This document shows, in pieces, positions 18,871 through 27,766 of a DNA stretch of 64,000 nt; position 1 is the stretch's first letter, and each line of letters starts with the position of its first letter. A model generated the notes under the pieces. It did no database searches and was not told the DNA's origin. It saw only the letters and a program-made list of their open reading frames with translations. The stretch lies in assembly GCF_005502745.1 (NCBI RefSeq), contig NZ_SCNL01000009.1:115513-179512 (forward strand), given 5' to 3'. This DNA is from Sphingomonas sp. 3P27F8 (GTDB taxonomy: Bacteria; Pseudomonadota; Alphaproteobacteria; Sphingomonadales; Sphingomonadaceae). A program made the translations under genes and the position numbers.

Positions 18871-20256
18871 ATGGCGCACCGCTTCGATCCCGCGATCCTG
18901 CGCGACTATGACATTCGCGGCGTCGTCGGCCGGACGCTCGGACCGGCGGATGCGGTGGCGCTCGGGCGCAGCTTCGGCACGCTGGTGCGGCGCGCAGGCG
19001 GACGGGCGGTGGCGGTCGGCTATGACGGCCGGCTGACGTCTCCGATGCTTGAAGCCGGGCTGGTCGAGGGGCTGACGGCGAGCGGGGTGGACGTGGTGCG
19101 CATCGGGCTCGGCCCTTCGCCGATGCTCTATCACGCCGCCGCGACGCTACCAGTGGATGGCGGCATACAGGTAACCGGCAGCCATAATCCCGGCGACCAC
19201 AACGGCTTCAAGATGCTCCACCAGTGCCGCCCGGTGTTCGGCGCGGCGATCCGGGAACTGGCGGCGATGGCGACGGCTGGCGACTGGGAAACCGGAGCGG
19301 GCGGCGTCTCCACCGTCGATGTGCTCGCCGGCTATGTCCGCCGCGTCATGGGGAAGTGCACCGCCGCCTTCCGCATCGGCTGGGACGCCGGCAACGGCGC
19401 CGCCGGCCCGGTGATCGAGCAGCTCGTGAAGCTGCTGCCGGGTGAGCATCACCTGTTGTTCACCGATGTCGACGGCAATTTTCCCAATCATCATCCCGAC
19501 CCGACCGAGGACGCCAACCTTGCCGACCTGCGCGCGCTGGTCGCCGCAAAACAGCTCCATTTCGGCGTAGCCTTCGACGGCGACGGGGACCGGATCGGCG
19601 TGATCGACGGCGAAGGCCGCGTGCTGCGCGGCGATCAGATCCTGTCCATTCTGGTCGAGCCTGTTCTGCGCGCCTTCCCCGGCGCGCCGATCGTCGCCGA
19701 CGTGAAATCCAGCAGCGCGCTGTTCGATCGCATCGCCGCGCTGGGCGGCCGGCCCGTGATGTGGAAATCGGGCCACAGCAACATCAAGGCGATGATGCGC
19801 GAACTGGACGCCCCGATCGCGGGAGAGATGAGCGGGCATATCTTCTTCGGCGGGGACTGGCTCGGCTTCGACGATGCGCTCCATGCGGCGGTGCAGCTGA
19901 TCGAGGCGGTGGCGGAATCGGGCAAATCGCTGGCGGCGCTGCGTGATGCCATGCCCGCGCTGGTCAGCACGCCGGAGCTGCGCTTCGCGGTCGATCCGGC
20001 GCGGAAGGATGGCGTGGTGGCGGAGGTGGTCGCGCGGCTGCGTGCGTCGGGCGCGCGCGTCGACACCACCGATGGCGCGCGCGTTTCCACCGCCGACGGC
20101 TGGTGGCTGCTGCGCGCCTCCAATACGGAGGACATGCTTACCGCGCGCGCCGAGGCGGGTGACGCCGACGCACTCGCCCGCACCGTCGCCGCGATCGACG
20201 CCCAGCTTGCACTGAGCGGAGTCGCTCGACATGACGCGCGAGACGCCCCACATTGA
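18871..20256 (+). CDS. Phosphomannomutase/phosphoglucomutase
   Basis: Alpha-D-phosphohexomutase that interconverts hexose 6- and 1-phosphates for nucleotide-sugar and exopolysaccharide synthesis. The 461-residue product has the phosphoserine loop TGSHNPGDHNGFK with Ser104, the magnesium loop DGDGDRIG, the sugar-binding GEMSGHIFF and the C-terminal phosphate-binding RASNTEDML. It resembles PgmG of Sphingomonas sanxanigenens-type gellan or sphingan producers and AlgC of Pseudomonas, so dual mannose/glucose specificity is likely but not shown by sequence alone. It overlaps the exonuclease gene by 26 bp. Confidence 0.93.
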   Translation: MAHRFDPAILRDYDIRGVVGRTLGPADAVALGRSFGTLVRRAGGRAVAVGYDGRLTSPMLEAGLVEGLTASGVDVVRIGLGPSPMLYHAAATLPVDGGIQVTGSHNPGDHNGFKMLHQCRPVFGAAIRELAAMATAGDWETGAGGVSTVDVLAGYVRRVMGKCTAAFRIGWDAGNGAAGPVIEQLVKLLPGEHHLLFTDVDGNFPNHHPDPTEDANLADLRALVAAKQLHFGVAFDGDGDRIGVIDGEGRVLRGDQILSILVEPVLRAFPGAPIVADVKSSSALFDRIAALGGRPVMWKSGHSNIKAMMRELDAPIAGEMSGHIFFGGDWLGFDDALHAAVQLIEAVAESGKSLAALRDAMPALVSTPELRFAVDPARKDGVVAEVVARLRASGARVDTTDGARVSTADGWWLLRASNTEDMLTARAEAGDADALARTVAAIDAQLALSGVARHDARDAPH

Positions 20257-21019
20257 AGCGATGCGCCCCTCGCCAAGCATCATCCGCGTCATCGATCTTG
20301 AAACCACCGGCCCCACACCGCCGCAGCACGGCGTGTGCGAGATCGGTTGGCAGGACGTGGCGCTGGGGCCGGACGGTCGCTGGGAAATTTCCGGCGACGG
20401 CGGCAACCGGATGGTCAATCCCGGCCGGCTGATGCCGCCGATCACCCAGGCGATCCACCACATCCTTGACGAGGATGTCGCCGATGCGCCGTGGTGGCAC
20501 GACGTGGCCCGCCCGGTGCTCGATCCATGGCCGCGCCGCGTGGCGCTCGCCGCGCATCGCGCCGATTTCGAACAGGTGTTCTGCACCCCCGCCCTTACCC
20601 ACGGCGCGGAGTGGATCTGCACCTGGAAATGCGCGCTGCGGCTGTGGCCGGATTCGCCCAGCTTCTCGAACCAGGTGTTGCGTTACTGGCGCAAGCCGGA
20701 AGGGCTGATCCACGAACGCGGCCTGCCGGCGCATCGCGCCTTCCCGGACGCCTATGTCACCGCCTTCCACCTGCGCGACATGCTCAACGAGGTGGGCGTG
20801 GAGCAACTGCTCGAATGGTCGCGCGTTCCCGGCCTGCTGCCGCGGGTGCGCTACGGCCCCGATCGCGGCAAGGATTGGCGCGAGATCGAGGAAGAGAGCC
20901 TGATCGGCTTCCTCAGCGACCGCGATCCCGACGTGCGCTTCACCGCCGAGACCGAGATGGCGCGGCGGCGCGGCGGCGGCAATGTCGGCCGCCCAAGCCC
21001 GCAGGAGCTGCTCTTCTGA
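20231..21019 (+). CDS. DEDDh 3'-5' exonuclease (DnaQ-like)
   Basis: RNase T / DnaQ-fold exonuclease of 262 residues. It shows the first acidic motif DLETTG (IRVIDLETTGPTPPQHGV), an internal AHRADFEQVF, and HRAFPDAYVTA with the His and Asp of the DEDDh set. A C-terminal extension of about 80 residues (EEESLIGFLSDRDPDVRFTAETEMARRR) is not part of the nuclease core. The same pattern is found in other sphingomonad proteins annotated as exonuclease-domain proteins. The start is ATG 20231; ATG 20261 is also possible. It ends 3 bp from the convergent SDR gene. Confidence 0.85.
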   Translation: MTRETPHIEAMRPSPSIIRVIDLETTGPTPPQHGVCEIGWQDVALGPDGRWEISGDGGNRMVNPGRLMPPITQAIHHILDEDVADAPWWHDVARPVLDPWPRRVALAAHRADFEQVFCTPALTHGAEWICTWKCALRLWPDSPSFSNQVLRYWRKPEGLIHERGLPAHRAFPDAYVTAFHLRDMLNEVGVEQLLEWSRVPGLLPRVRYGPDRGKDWREIEEESLIGFLSDRDPDVRFTAETEMARRRGGGNVGRPSPQELLF

Positions 21020-21022
21020 AAT

Positions 21023-21790
21023 TCAGCCCGGCACGAACTTCATGAGGTTGGGCTGCCCGGTCCATGCCGTCTGGCCGCCGTCTGCGACGATCACCGCCCC
21101 CGTGACATAGGATGCCGCGTCCGACGCGAGGAAGGCCACAACCTCGGCCATTTCCTCCGGTGCCGCCGCGCGGCCGAGCGGGATCGTTTCGTGCCACGCC
21201 GCCTCCAGCCCGGGCAATGCCTTGGCACCGGCGGTGAGCGGCGTCGCGACCAGGCCAGGGCACAGCACATTCGCCCTGATCCCTTCGCGCGCATGATCGA
21301 TCGCGAGGCTGCGAGTGTAATTGATGACCGCCGCCTTCGCCGCATTGTAGGCGGTGAAGCCGTAATCCCCCGCCAGGCCGGAGATGGATGCGGTGTTGAC
21401 GATCACGCCGCCCGGCTTTGGCATGTGCGGGATCGCCGCGCGACAGGCATAGAATACGGCGTTCAGGTCGATGCCGATCACCCGCTCCCACTCCGCCGGG
21501 TCCAGATCAGGCGTGCGCCCGAAGCAGCCGATGCCGGCGTTGTTGAAAAGGATGTCGATTCGCCCGTGTCGCTCCACGGCGGCGGCGATCGCGGCCTCCA
21601 GCTCGGGGCGCTTCGCAACGTCTGCGGTCAGCGCGATCCCGCCGGTCTCTTCGGCCACGGCGCGTGCCGCGTCCGCCGCCAGATCGACGACCACCACCTT
21701 CGCGCCCTCACGGGCCAACAGGCGCGCGGTCGCGGCGCCGATGCCCGATCCGCCGCCGGTGATGAACGCCACCCTGCCATTGAAGCGCAT
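21023..21790 (-). CDS. Short-chain dehydrogenase/reductase (classical SDR)
   Basis: NAD(P)-dependent oxidoreductase of 255 residues with the TGGGSGIGAATA coenzyme loop, NNAG (LFNNAGIGCFG), and the catalytic Ser-Tyr-Lys set in NTASISGLAGDYGFTAYNAAKAAV. The C-terminus is a normal SDR end (ASYVTGAVIVADGGQTAWTG). Asp36 or thereabouts (VVVDLAAD) suggests NAD preference. It is transcribed away from the FMO operon, with a perfect inverted repeat in the shared intergenic region, so the two units may be controlled together. The substrate is unknown. Confidence 0.9.
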   Translation of the reverse strand: MRFNGRVAFITGGGSGIGAATARLLAREGAKVVVVDLAADAARAVAEETGGIALTADVAKRPELEAAIAAAVERHGRIDILFNNAGIGCFGRTPDLDPAEWERVIGIDLNAVFYACRAAIPHMPKPGGVIVNTASISGLAGDYGFTAYNAAKAAVINYTRSLAIDHAREGIRANVLCPGLVATPLTAGAKALPGLEAAWHETIPLGRAAAPEEMAEVVAFLASDAASYVTGAVIVADGGQTAWTGQPNLMKFVPG

Positions 21791-21841
21791 GTTCCCCTCC
21801 GTCCGCCATGCACGGTTGATTCATGCGCCGGCTCGGGCCAT

Positions 21842-21857
21842 CATAACTTTGGTTATG
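21842..21857. promoter_or_regulatory. Inverted repeat in the SDR/FMO divergent intergenic region
   Basis: CATAAC-TTTG-GTTATG is a perfect 6-bp inverted repeat with a 4-base spacer. It is located 41 bp upstream of the FMO start and 52 bp upstream of the divergent SDR start. The 107-bp region between them has no other gene. The position and symmetry suit an operator controlling both directions. No regulator gene lies next to it. Confidence 0.45.
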
Positions 21858-21897
21858 GACGCTGGACAAGCCGGCGCGCGACGGGAGAGGCGACAAC

Positions 21898-23235
21898 ATG
21901 GCGGAGGGCAAGAGTGTCTGCATCATCGGGGCGGGCTGTTCCGGCTTCACCACCGCCAAGCGGCTGAAGGACGAGCGCATCACCTTCGACTGCTTCGAGA
22001 TGTCCGACGAGATCGGCGGCAACTGGTATTACAAGAATCCGAACGGCAAATCCGCCTGCTATCAGTCGCTCCATATCGACACCTCGAAATGGCGCCTCGC
22101 ATTCGAGGATTATCCGGTTCCCGCCGACTGGCCGGATTTCCCCAGCCACGCGCAATTGTTCCAGTATTTCAAGGATTACGTCGCGCATTTCGGGTTGCGC
22201 GAGCATATCACCTTCAACACGGCGGTGACGAAGGCAGCGCGCCGCCCCGGCGGCGGCTGGGAGGTCACGCTGTCGACCGGCGAGACCCGGCGATACGACA
22301 CGCTCGTCGTGTGCAACGGGCATCACTGGGATCCGAAGGTGCCGGACTATCCGGGCGACTTCCACGGCGCGCATTTCCACGCGCACGATTATCGCGATCC
22401 CTATGATCCGGTCGATCTGCGCGGCAAGAACGTGGTTGTGGTGGGCATGGGCAATTCCGCGATGGATGTCGCGAGCGAACTGTCGCAGCGGCACCTTGCC
22501 GCGAACCTGTGGGTCGCGGCGCGGCGCGGCGTGTGGGTCTTGCCCAAGATGGCGGGCGGCAGACCGCTCGACAAATCCGCGCCGCCGACCTGGCTTCCGC
22601 GCAAACTGGGCAAGGCGCTCGCCCGCCGCGCGATCAAGAAGATGGTCGGGCGGATGGAGGATTACGGCCTGCCCAAACCCGATCACGAACCGCTCGACGC
22701 GCACCCATCCGTGTCAGGCGAATTTCTGACGCGGGCAAGCTGCGGGGACATCAAGTTCAAGCCGAACATCAAGGCGCTTGAAGGCGATCATTTCCGTTTC
22801 GAAGACGATAGCGTGGAGCGTGTGGATGCGATCATCTATGCCACCGGCTATCGCATCAGCTTTCCGTTCTTCGACGATCCCGCGCTGAAGCCCGACCCGC
22901 AGAATCGCTTCCCGCTGTTCAAGCGAATGGTGGTGCCCGGTGTCGATGGCCTGTTCTTCATGGGCCTGGCGCAGGCGCTTCCCACGCTGGTGAACTTCGC
23001 GGAGCAGCAGTCCAAGCTGGTCGCCGCCGCGCTTTCCGGCCGCTATCGCCTGCCCGATACGGAGGAGATGAAACGCATCACCGCCGATGACGAGCGCGTC
23101 GAACTGGGCGATTATTATCAGTCGACGCGCCACACGATCCAAGTCGATTTCTCGCGCTACGTCGCCGATCTGAAGAAGGAGATCGCGAAGGGCGAGCGCC
23201 GTGCGCAGGCATCCACGCGGCAGCGCGCCGCATGA
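21898..23235 (+). CDS. Flavin-containing monooxygenase (class B)
   Basis: NADPH- and FAD-dependent monooxygenase, 445 residues. It has the FAD loop IIGAGCSGFTTAKRL, the NADPH loop VVGMGNSAMDVASEL, and the FMO fingerprint FxGxxxHxxxY in FHGAHFHAHDY. The ATGYRISFPFF segment is the usual C-terminal marker. The length fits FMO proper rather than the longer Baeyer-Villiger monooxygenases, but some BVMO activity is known in this family. It is the first gene of a tightly packed operon: its stop overlaps the first acyl-CoA dehydrogenase by 4 bp. The context suggests oxygenation of a substrate that is then processed as a CoA thioester. Confidence 0.9.
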   Translation: MAEGKSVCIIGAGCSGFTTAKRLKDERITFDCFEMSDEIGGNWYYKNPNGKSACYQSLHIDTSKWRLAFEDYPVPADWPDFPSHAQLFQYFKDYVAHFGLREHITFNTAVTKAARRPGGGWEVTLSTGETRRYDTLVVCNGHHWDPKVPDYPGDFHGAHFHAHDYRDPYDPVDLRGKNVVVVGMGNSAMDVASELSQRHLAANLWVAARRGVWVLPKMAGGRPLDKSAPPTWLPRKLGKALARRAIKKMVGRMEDYGLPKPDHEPLDAHPSVSGEFLTRASCGDIKFKPNIKALEGDHFRFEDDSVERVDAIIYATGYRISFPFFDDPALKPDPQNRFPLFKRMVVPGVDGLFFMGLAQALPTLVNFAEQQSKLVAAALSGRYRLPDTEEMKRITADDERVELGDYYQSTRHTIQVDFSRYVADLKKEIAKGERRAQASTRQRAA

Positions 23236-24299
23236 ATCGGATCGCCGCGGAACGGGTTACCCAGGACATAACCGTCGAGGATCGCACGGCGCTGCTCGAT
23301 TCAGTCGCGCGGCTGCTTGCCGATCGCTGCACCGAAAGCGACGTGCGCCGGATCATGGCGAGCGATTCCGGCCACGATCCGGCCTTGTGGCGCGCGCTCG
23401 CCGATCTCGGCGTGGTCGGGCTGACGGTGCCGGAGGCGCATGGCGGCGCGGGGCTGGGTCCGGTCGAGCTGGAATTGGTGATGGAAGCAGCCGGCGCCGC
23501 GCTGTTGCCCGCCCCGCTGCTCTCCACAGCGATCGCCGCGACGCTGGTCGATGGCGAACGGCTCGCGGCGCTCGCGAGCGGTGACAGCATCGCGGCGGTC
23601 GCCTTTGCCGGGCGAGACGACTGGACCGGGCGATGCGACGTGCGCGCCGACGGCGAGCGGCTGAGCGGCACCGCGCGCTTCGTGCCCGATGCCGGGATCG
23701 CCGACACGATCGTCGTCACACTCGACGATGCCGTATTCGCGGTCGCGCGACAGGATGCGACGATCGCCCCCCTCCCCGTGTTCGATACCACGCGCCGCCT
23801 CGCCGACGTGACCTTCCACGGCCCCGCCACCCGCATCGGCAATGGCAGCCGGATCGCCGCCGCCCGCGCTGTCGCGATGACTGCGCTGGCGGGCGAGCAG
23901 GCCGGCGGGGCGCGGCGCGTCATGGATATGGCGGTCGATTACGCGCGCGAGCGTCACCAGTTCGGCCGCGCGATCGGCAGCTTCCAGGCGGTGAAGCACA
24001 TGGCCGCCGATCTGCTGCTTGAGGTGGAAAGCGCCACCAGCGCCGCGCGCGATGCAGCGCGGCAGCTGGCGGAGGGGCGCTCCTCGCGCGACGCCGCGAT
24101 CGCGCTCGCCGCGTTCGCCTGCGGCGATGCGTTCGTCCGCTGCGGCAAGGATGCGATCCAGATGCACGGCGGCATCGCTTTCACCTGGTCGCATCCGGCG
24201 CACCTTTACCTGCGCCGCGCCCGCTCCGCCGCACAGCTCTACGGCGACGGCAATCATTGGCGGGAACGCTACATCCGCGCGCTGGAGGTGCAGGCATGA
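23232..24299 (+). CDS. Acyl-CoA dehydrogenase, small subunit type
   Basis: FAD-dependent acyl-CoA dehydrogenase of 355 residues with a typical all-helical N-terminal domain (LWRALADLGVVGLTVPEAHGG) and C-terminal domain (YARERHQFGRAIGSFQAVKHMAADLLLEVESA; IQMHGGIAFTWSHPAHLYLRRA). The middle domain is shortened. This short form, encoded next to a longer ACAD, resembles the paired subunits (FadE28/FadE29 type) that form alpha2-beta2 enzymes in steroid and other ring degradation. The start overlaps the FMO stop (ATGA), and its own stop overlaps the next gene in the same way. Confidence 0.88.
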   Translation: MNRIAAERVTQDITVEDRTALLDSVARLLADRCTESDVRRIMASDSGHDPALWRALADLGVVGLTVPEAHGGAGLGPVELELVMEAAGAALLPAPLLSTAIAATLVDGERLAALASGDSIAAVAFAGRDDWTGRCDVRADGERLSGTARFVPDAGIADTIVVTLDDAVFAVARQDATIAPLPVFDTTRRLADVTFHGPATRIGNGSRIAAARAVAMTALAGEQAGGARRVMDMAVDYARERHQFGRAIGSFQAVKHMAADLLLEVESATSAARDAARQLAEGRSSRDAAIALAAFACGDAFVRCGKDAIQMHGGIAFTWSHPAHLYLRRARSAAQLYGDGNHWRERYIRALEVQA

Positions 24300-25483
24300 C
24301 CGACGAACAGCTCAAGGCGGAGGTCGAGGCATGGCTGGCCGCCAACTGGCAGGGCGCAGCGGCGCATCACGAAAGCTTCGGCCGCGATCCGCGCAGCGCC
24401 TGGCTCGCGAAGGTTCGTGACGCCGGCTGGGCCGCGCCGCGCTGGCCTGCGGAATGGTACGGCCGCGACCTTTCGGGCGATCAGGCGAAGATCGTCGAGC
24501 GTGCCTTCGCCGCCGCCGACGCCCCCGGCGCGGGCCAGGATCGCAGCAACCTGTGGGCCAATACCGCGCTCGCCCACGCTACCCCGGCGTTCAAGCGCGT
24601 GATCGTCCCGCAACTGCTCGCCGGCGAAGTGGGCATGTGCCTGCTCTATTCCGAGCCGGGGGCGGGCAGCGATCTCGCCGCCGTTCGCACCCGCGCCGAC
24701 AAGGTGGATGGCGGATGGCGCGTGACCGGACAGAAGGTGTGGACATCGGGTGCGGCTGTCGCCGACTATGGAATGCTGATCGCCCGCACCGATTGGGACG
24801 TGCCGAAGCATCGCGGCATCAGCTTCTTCTTCCTGCCGATGAAGCAGGACGGCGTGGAAGTGCGCCCGCTGCGCCAGATCACCGACGAATCCCACTTCAA
24901 CGAGGTGTTCATCACGGACGCCTTCGTGCCGGACGAGAATCTGCTCGGCCCGCTCAACGGCGGCTGGGGCGTGTTGCAGACGGCGCTGGCCTACGAACGC
25001 TCGGTGATGGGGGATCGCGCGCGCGGGCCGCGCTCCGGCGCGGGTGGACCAAAGGGCGATTATTCGCTGCTCGGGCTTGCGCGGGAGGCGGGGCGGCTGG
25101 ACGATCCGGTGATCCGGCAGGAACTGGCGCAGGTGATCGCGTGGCGCGTGCTGAACAAGCTCAATACCCAGCGGGCCAAGGCCGAGCTGCAACAGGGCAC
25201 CTCATCCCCGATCATGTCGCTCGGCAAGCTGGCGATGAGCCGCATCCTGCATGAGGAGGCGCGCGTCCGCACGTTGCTGCTCGGGCCGGAGAGCCTGTTG
25301 CAGGGGCCGGATCATCCCCGCGGGGAGGACGCCAATTTCCTGACGCTCAACGCCTATTTCACATCGATCGGCGGCGGGACCGACCAGATTCAGCGCAACA
25401 TCATCGGCGAACGCGTGCTGGGCCTGCCCAGGGAGCCGGAGGTCGATCGCACCATTCCATTCCGAGAGGTACGTGCAGGATGA
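24296..25483 (+). CDS. Acyl-CoA dehydrogenase, large subunit type
   Basis: FAD-dependent acyl-CoA dehydrogenase, 395 residues from ATG 24296. It contains LLYSEPGAGSDLAAVRTRA (FAD and substrate loop), WTSGAAVADYGMLIARTD, and the C-terminal GGGTDQIQRNIIGERVLGLPREPE signature. The position that is the catalytic Glu in medium-chain ACADs (YEGTSQIQ) is Gly here, as in many bacterial relatives. The base therefore lies elsewhere or is supplied differently. Together with the short ACAD upstream it probably makes one heteromeric enzyme. The substrate is not evident. Confidence 0.9.
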   Translation: MTDEQLKAEVEAWLAANWQGAAAHHESFGRDPRSAWLAKVRDAGWAAPRWPAEWYGRDLSGDQAKIVERAFAAADAPGAGQDRSNLWANTALAHATPAFKRVIVPQLLAGEVGMCLLYSEPGAGSDLAAVRTRADKVDGGWRVTGQKVWTSGAAVADYGMLIARTDWDVPKHRGISFFFLPMKQDGVEVRPLRQITDESHFNEVFITDAFVPDENLLGPLNGGWGVLQTALAYERSVMGDRARGPRSGAGGPKGDYSLLGLAREAGRLDDPVIRQELAQVIAWRVLNKLNTQRAKAELQQGTSSPIMSLGKLAMSRILHEEARVRTLLLGPESLLQGPDHPRGEDANFLTLNAYFTSIGGGTDQIQRNIIGERVLGLPREPEVDRTIPFREVRAG

Positions 25484-26247
25484 GCAAGACCATCTTCATC
25501 AGCGGCGGCGCATCCGGCATCGGGCTCGCCGCCGCGCGCCGCTTCCATCGCGAGGGCTGGCGGATCGGCATCGGCGATATCGACACGGCCGGCATGGCGC
25601 GGGTGGCGCAGGAACTGAACGCGTTTACCACGCCGCTCGACGTGCGCGATGCGGCGCAATGGCACGCCGCGCTCGCCGATTTCGTCGGGGAAACGGGCCG
25701 CCTCGATGCGCTGCTCAACAATGCCGGCATTGCCCGTTATGGAATGTTCGAGGATATCACGCCGGACGAATCCGAGCTTCAGGTCGATATAAATCTTAAG
25801 GGCGTCATTAACGGCGTCTATGCGGCATTGCCGCATCTGAAGGCTACGCCCGGCAGCCGCCTCATCAACGTGGCGTCGGTGGCGGGCATTGTCGGGTCAC
25901 CCGGCCTGGCGGTTTATTCAGCCACCAAGCATGCGATGCGCGGTCTTTCCGAAGCGCTCGACGCGGAGTTCACGCGCCACGGAGTCGCCGTGACGTGCGT
26001 GATGCCTTTCTTTGTCGAAACCCCGATCCTCGACGCGGGATCGAAAGGCAGCAACCGATCGATCCGCGATGCGATCGGCAAGGCGCCGATTTACACGGTG
26101 AACGATGCCGCGGAGGTGATCTGGCAGGCAGCGCACGGCAGCGAGCGGGAATATATCGTCGGCAAGGCGGGGCGGCAGGCGAACTTCGCACGCCGCTTCA
26201 TGCCGGGCCGCCTGCGCAAGCGGATGAAGGCAGCGTTCGCGCGATAA
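25480..26247 (+). CDS. Short-chain dehydrogenase/reductase
   Basis: Classical SDR of 255 residues with SGGASGIGLAAARRF (coenzyme loop), LNNAGIARYG, and the Ser-Tyr-Lys set in NVASVAGIVGSPGLAVYSATKHAM. It overlaps the large ACAD gene by 4 bp (ATGA) and is the last gene of the FMO-ACAD-ACAD-SDR operon. The C-terminal basic tail (RQANFARRFMPGRLRKRMKAAFAR) is typical of retinol-dehydrogenase-like SDRs. It may oxidise a 3-hydroxy intermediate after the ACAD step, but this is inferred from position only. It converges with nth, with a single base between the stop codons. Confidence 0.9.
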   Translation: MSKTIFISGGASGIGLAAARRFHREGWRIGIGDIDTAGMARVAQELNAFTTPLDVRDAAQWHAALADFVGETGRLDALLNNAGIARYGMFEDITPDESELQVDINLKGVINGVYAALPHLKATPGSRLINVASVAGIVGSPGLAVYSATKHAMRGLSEALDAEFTRHGVAVTCVMPFFVETPILDAGSKGSNRSIRDAIGKAPIYTVNDAAEVIWQAAHGSEREYIVGKAGRQANFARRFMPGRLRKRMKAAFAR

Positions 26248-26248
26248 A

Positions 26249-26905
26249 TCAACGCGCCGGCTTCTGCTTCGGGGCCGGCGTCTTTGGCTTGTAGGCGCAC
26301 AAATCCGCCTCGATGCAGCGCCAGCATTCCGGCTTGCGCGCCTTGCAAACGTAGCGGCCATGCAGAATCAGCCAGTGATGCGCATGGACGCGGAACGGCT
26401 GCGGCGTATTCTTGTCGAGCCTTTTCTCGACTGCCAGCGGCGTCTTGCCCCTGGCCAGGCCGGTGCGGTTACCGACCCGAAAGATATGCGTGTCCACCGC
26501 GAACGTTTCCGCGCCGAAGGCGACGTTCAGCACGACATTGGCGGTCTTGCGCCCCACGCCGGGCAGCTTCTCCAGCGCGTCGCGATCTTCCGGCACCGTG
26601 CCGCCATGCTCCGCCACGAGCGCGCCGCTCAGCGCGATGACGTTCCTGGCCTTGGTGTTGAACAGGCCGATCGTCTTGATATGCTCCTTGAGCCCCGCCT
26701 CGCCGAGGGCGACCATCTGCGCCGGGGTCCTCACCGTCTCGAACAGCCGGCGTGTCGCCTTGTTGACGCCGGCATCCGTGGCCTGCGCGGACAACACCAC
26801 CGCGACCAGCAACTGATAATCGTTGCCCGATTCAAGCTCGGTCTCCGGGTGCGGATTGGCCTCTGCCAGCCGGCGATAGAATTCGAAGATGTCGGCCTTC
26901 TTCAA
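26249..26905 (-). CDS. nth: Endonuclease III
   Basis: DNA glycosylase/AP lyase for oxidised pyrimidines (base-excision repair). The 218-residue protein has the helix-hairpin-helix LPGVGRKTANVV with the catalytic Lys, the catalytic Asp in VDTHIFRVGNR, and the [4Fe-4S] motif C-x6-C-x2-C-x5-C (from CKARKPEC to DLC). A Lys/Pro-rich tail follows. The start is TTG 26905, which overlaps the dapB stop (TTGA) and keeps the conserved N-terminus; the next in-frame ATG is too far inside. It is translationally coupled to dapB. Confidence 0.95.
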   Translation of the reverse strand: MKKADIFEFYRRLAEANPHPETELESGNDYQLLVAVVLSAQATDAGVNKATRRLFETVRTPAQMVALGEAGLKEHIKTIGLFNTKARNVIALSGALVAEHGGTVPEDRDALEKLPGVGRKTANVVLNVAFGAETFAVDTHIFRVGNRTGLARGKTPLAVEKRLDKNTPQPFRVHAHHWLILHGRYVCKARKPECWRCIEADLCAYKPKTPAPKQKPAR

Positions 26906-27630
26906 ATCCCCAGCACCTCCGCCATGCCATAACGCCCCGCCGGCTTGCCCGCGAGCCACAGCGCCGCCTTCAGCGCGCCGCGCGCGAAGATCGTGCGATC
27001 CTCGCCGCGATGGCCGAGTTCGATCCGTTCGCCCTCGCCCGCGAAAACCACCTGATGATCGCCCACCACCGATCCGCCGCGCAGCGATGAGAATCCGATC
27101 GTCCCTTCCGTTCGCGCGCCCGTCAGCCCCGCCCGGCCATCCACGCGCACCTCGCCCAGCGTCGTGCCGCGCCCGGCCGCCGCCGCATCGCCCAGCAGCG
27201 TTGCCGTGCCGGAGGGGGCATCCACCTTGTGGCGGTGATGCATCTCCACGATCTCGATATCCCATTCCGCGCCGAGCCGCTGCGCGGCTTCCCGCACCAG
27301 CACCGCCAGCAGGGTGACGCCGAGCGACGTATTGCCCGTCTGGAGCACCGCGATCGATTGGGACGCCTTGTCGATCAACGCATGGTTCGCGGCGTTCAGG
27401 CCGGTGGTGCCGATGACGATCGGGGTGCCGGCCGCGACCGCCGCCGCAAGGTTCGCCTCCAGCGCAGCGGGAGCGGAGAAATCGACCAAAACGTCGGCGG
27501 CACGTGCCAGCGGCGCGGGATCGTCACCGGCGTCCACCCCGCCCGCGACGACGGCGCCCTCCTCCGCCGCGATCGTTGCGATCACGCGCCCCATGCGCCC
27601 CGCGCTGCCATAGATGCCGATCTTCGTCAT
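26902..27630 (-). CDS. dapB: 4-hydroxy-tetrahydrodipicolinate reductase
   Basis: NAD(P)H-dependent reductase of the lysine/diaminopimelate pathway, 242 residues. The N-terminal Rossmann loop IGIYGSAGRMGR, the STA-like GTTGL segment and the catalytic HHRHKVDAPSGTA motif are all present. ATG 27630 begins right before the Rossmann loop; an upstream in-frame start would add a Pro/Arg-rich stretch not seen in the family. It precedes nth, with overlapping codons. Confidence 0.97.
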   Translation of the reverse strand: MTKIGIYGSAGRMGRVIATIAAEEGAVVAGGVDAGDDPAPLARAADVLVDFSAPAALEANLAAAVAAGTPIVIGTTGLNAANHALIDKASQSIAVLQTGNTSLGVTLLAVLVREAAQRLGAEWDIEIVEMHHRHKVDAPSGTATLLGDAAAAGRGTTLGEVRVDGRAGLTGARTEGTIGFSSLRGGSVVGDHQVVFAGEGERIELGHRGEDRTIFARGALKAALWLAGKPAGRYGMAEVLGI

Positions 27631-27766
27631 ATGCTCCCCGGGGTGTGGCCTTTTCGGTCGCGCTCTTGGCACAGTTCACACGGATGCGCGACACATTCGC
27701 CCCGCCTTGCACGGCGCTTCCGGCGCTGCCAAACACCATGAAACCGATCCTGATGCGGAGCCTGTG

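Noticed and set aside
24296..25483. Loss of the catalytic Glu in the large acyl-CoA dehydrogenase
   Set aside because: Gly at that position in GGGTDQIQRN is common among bacterial relatives of this type, so it is not evidence of a dead enzyme.
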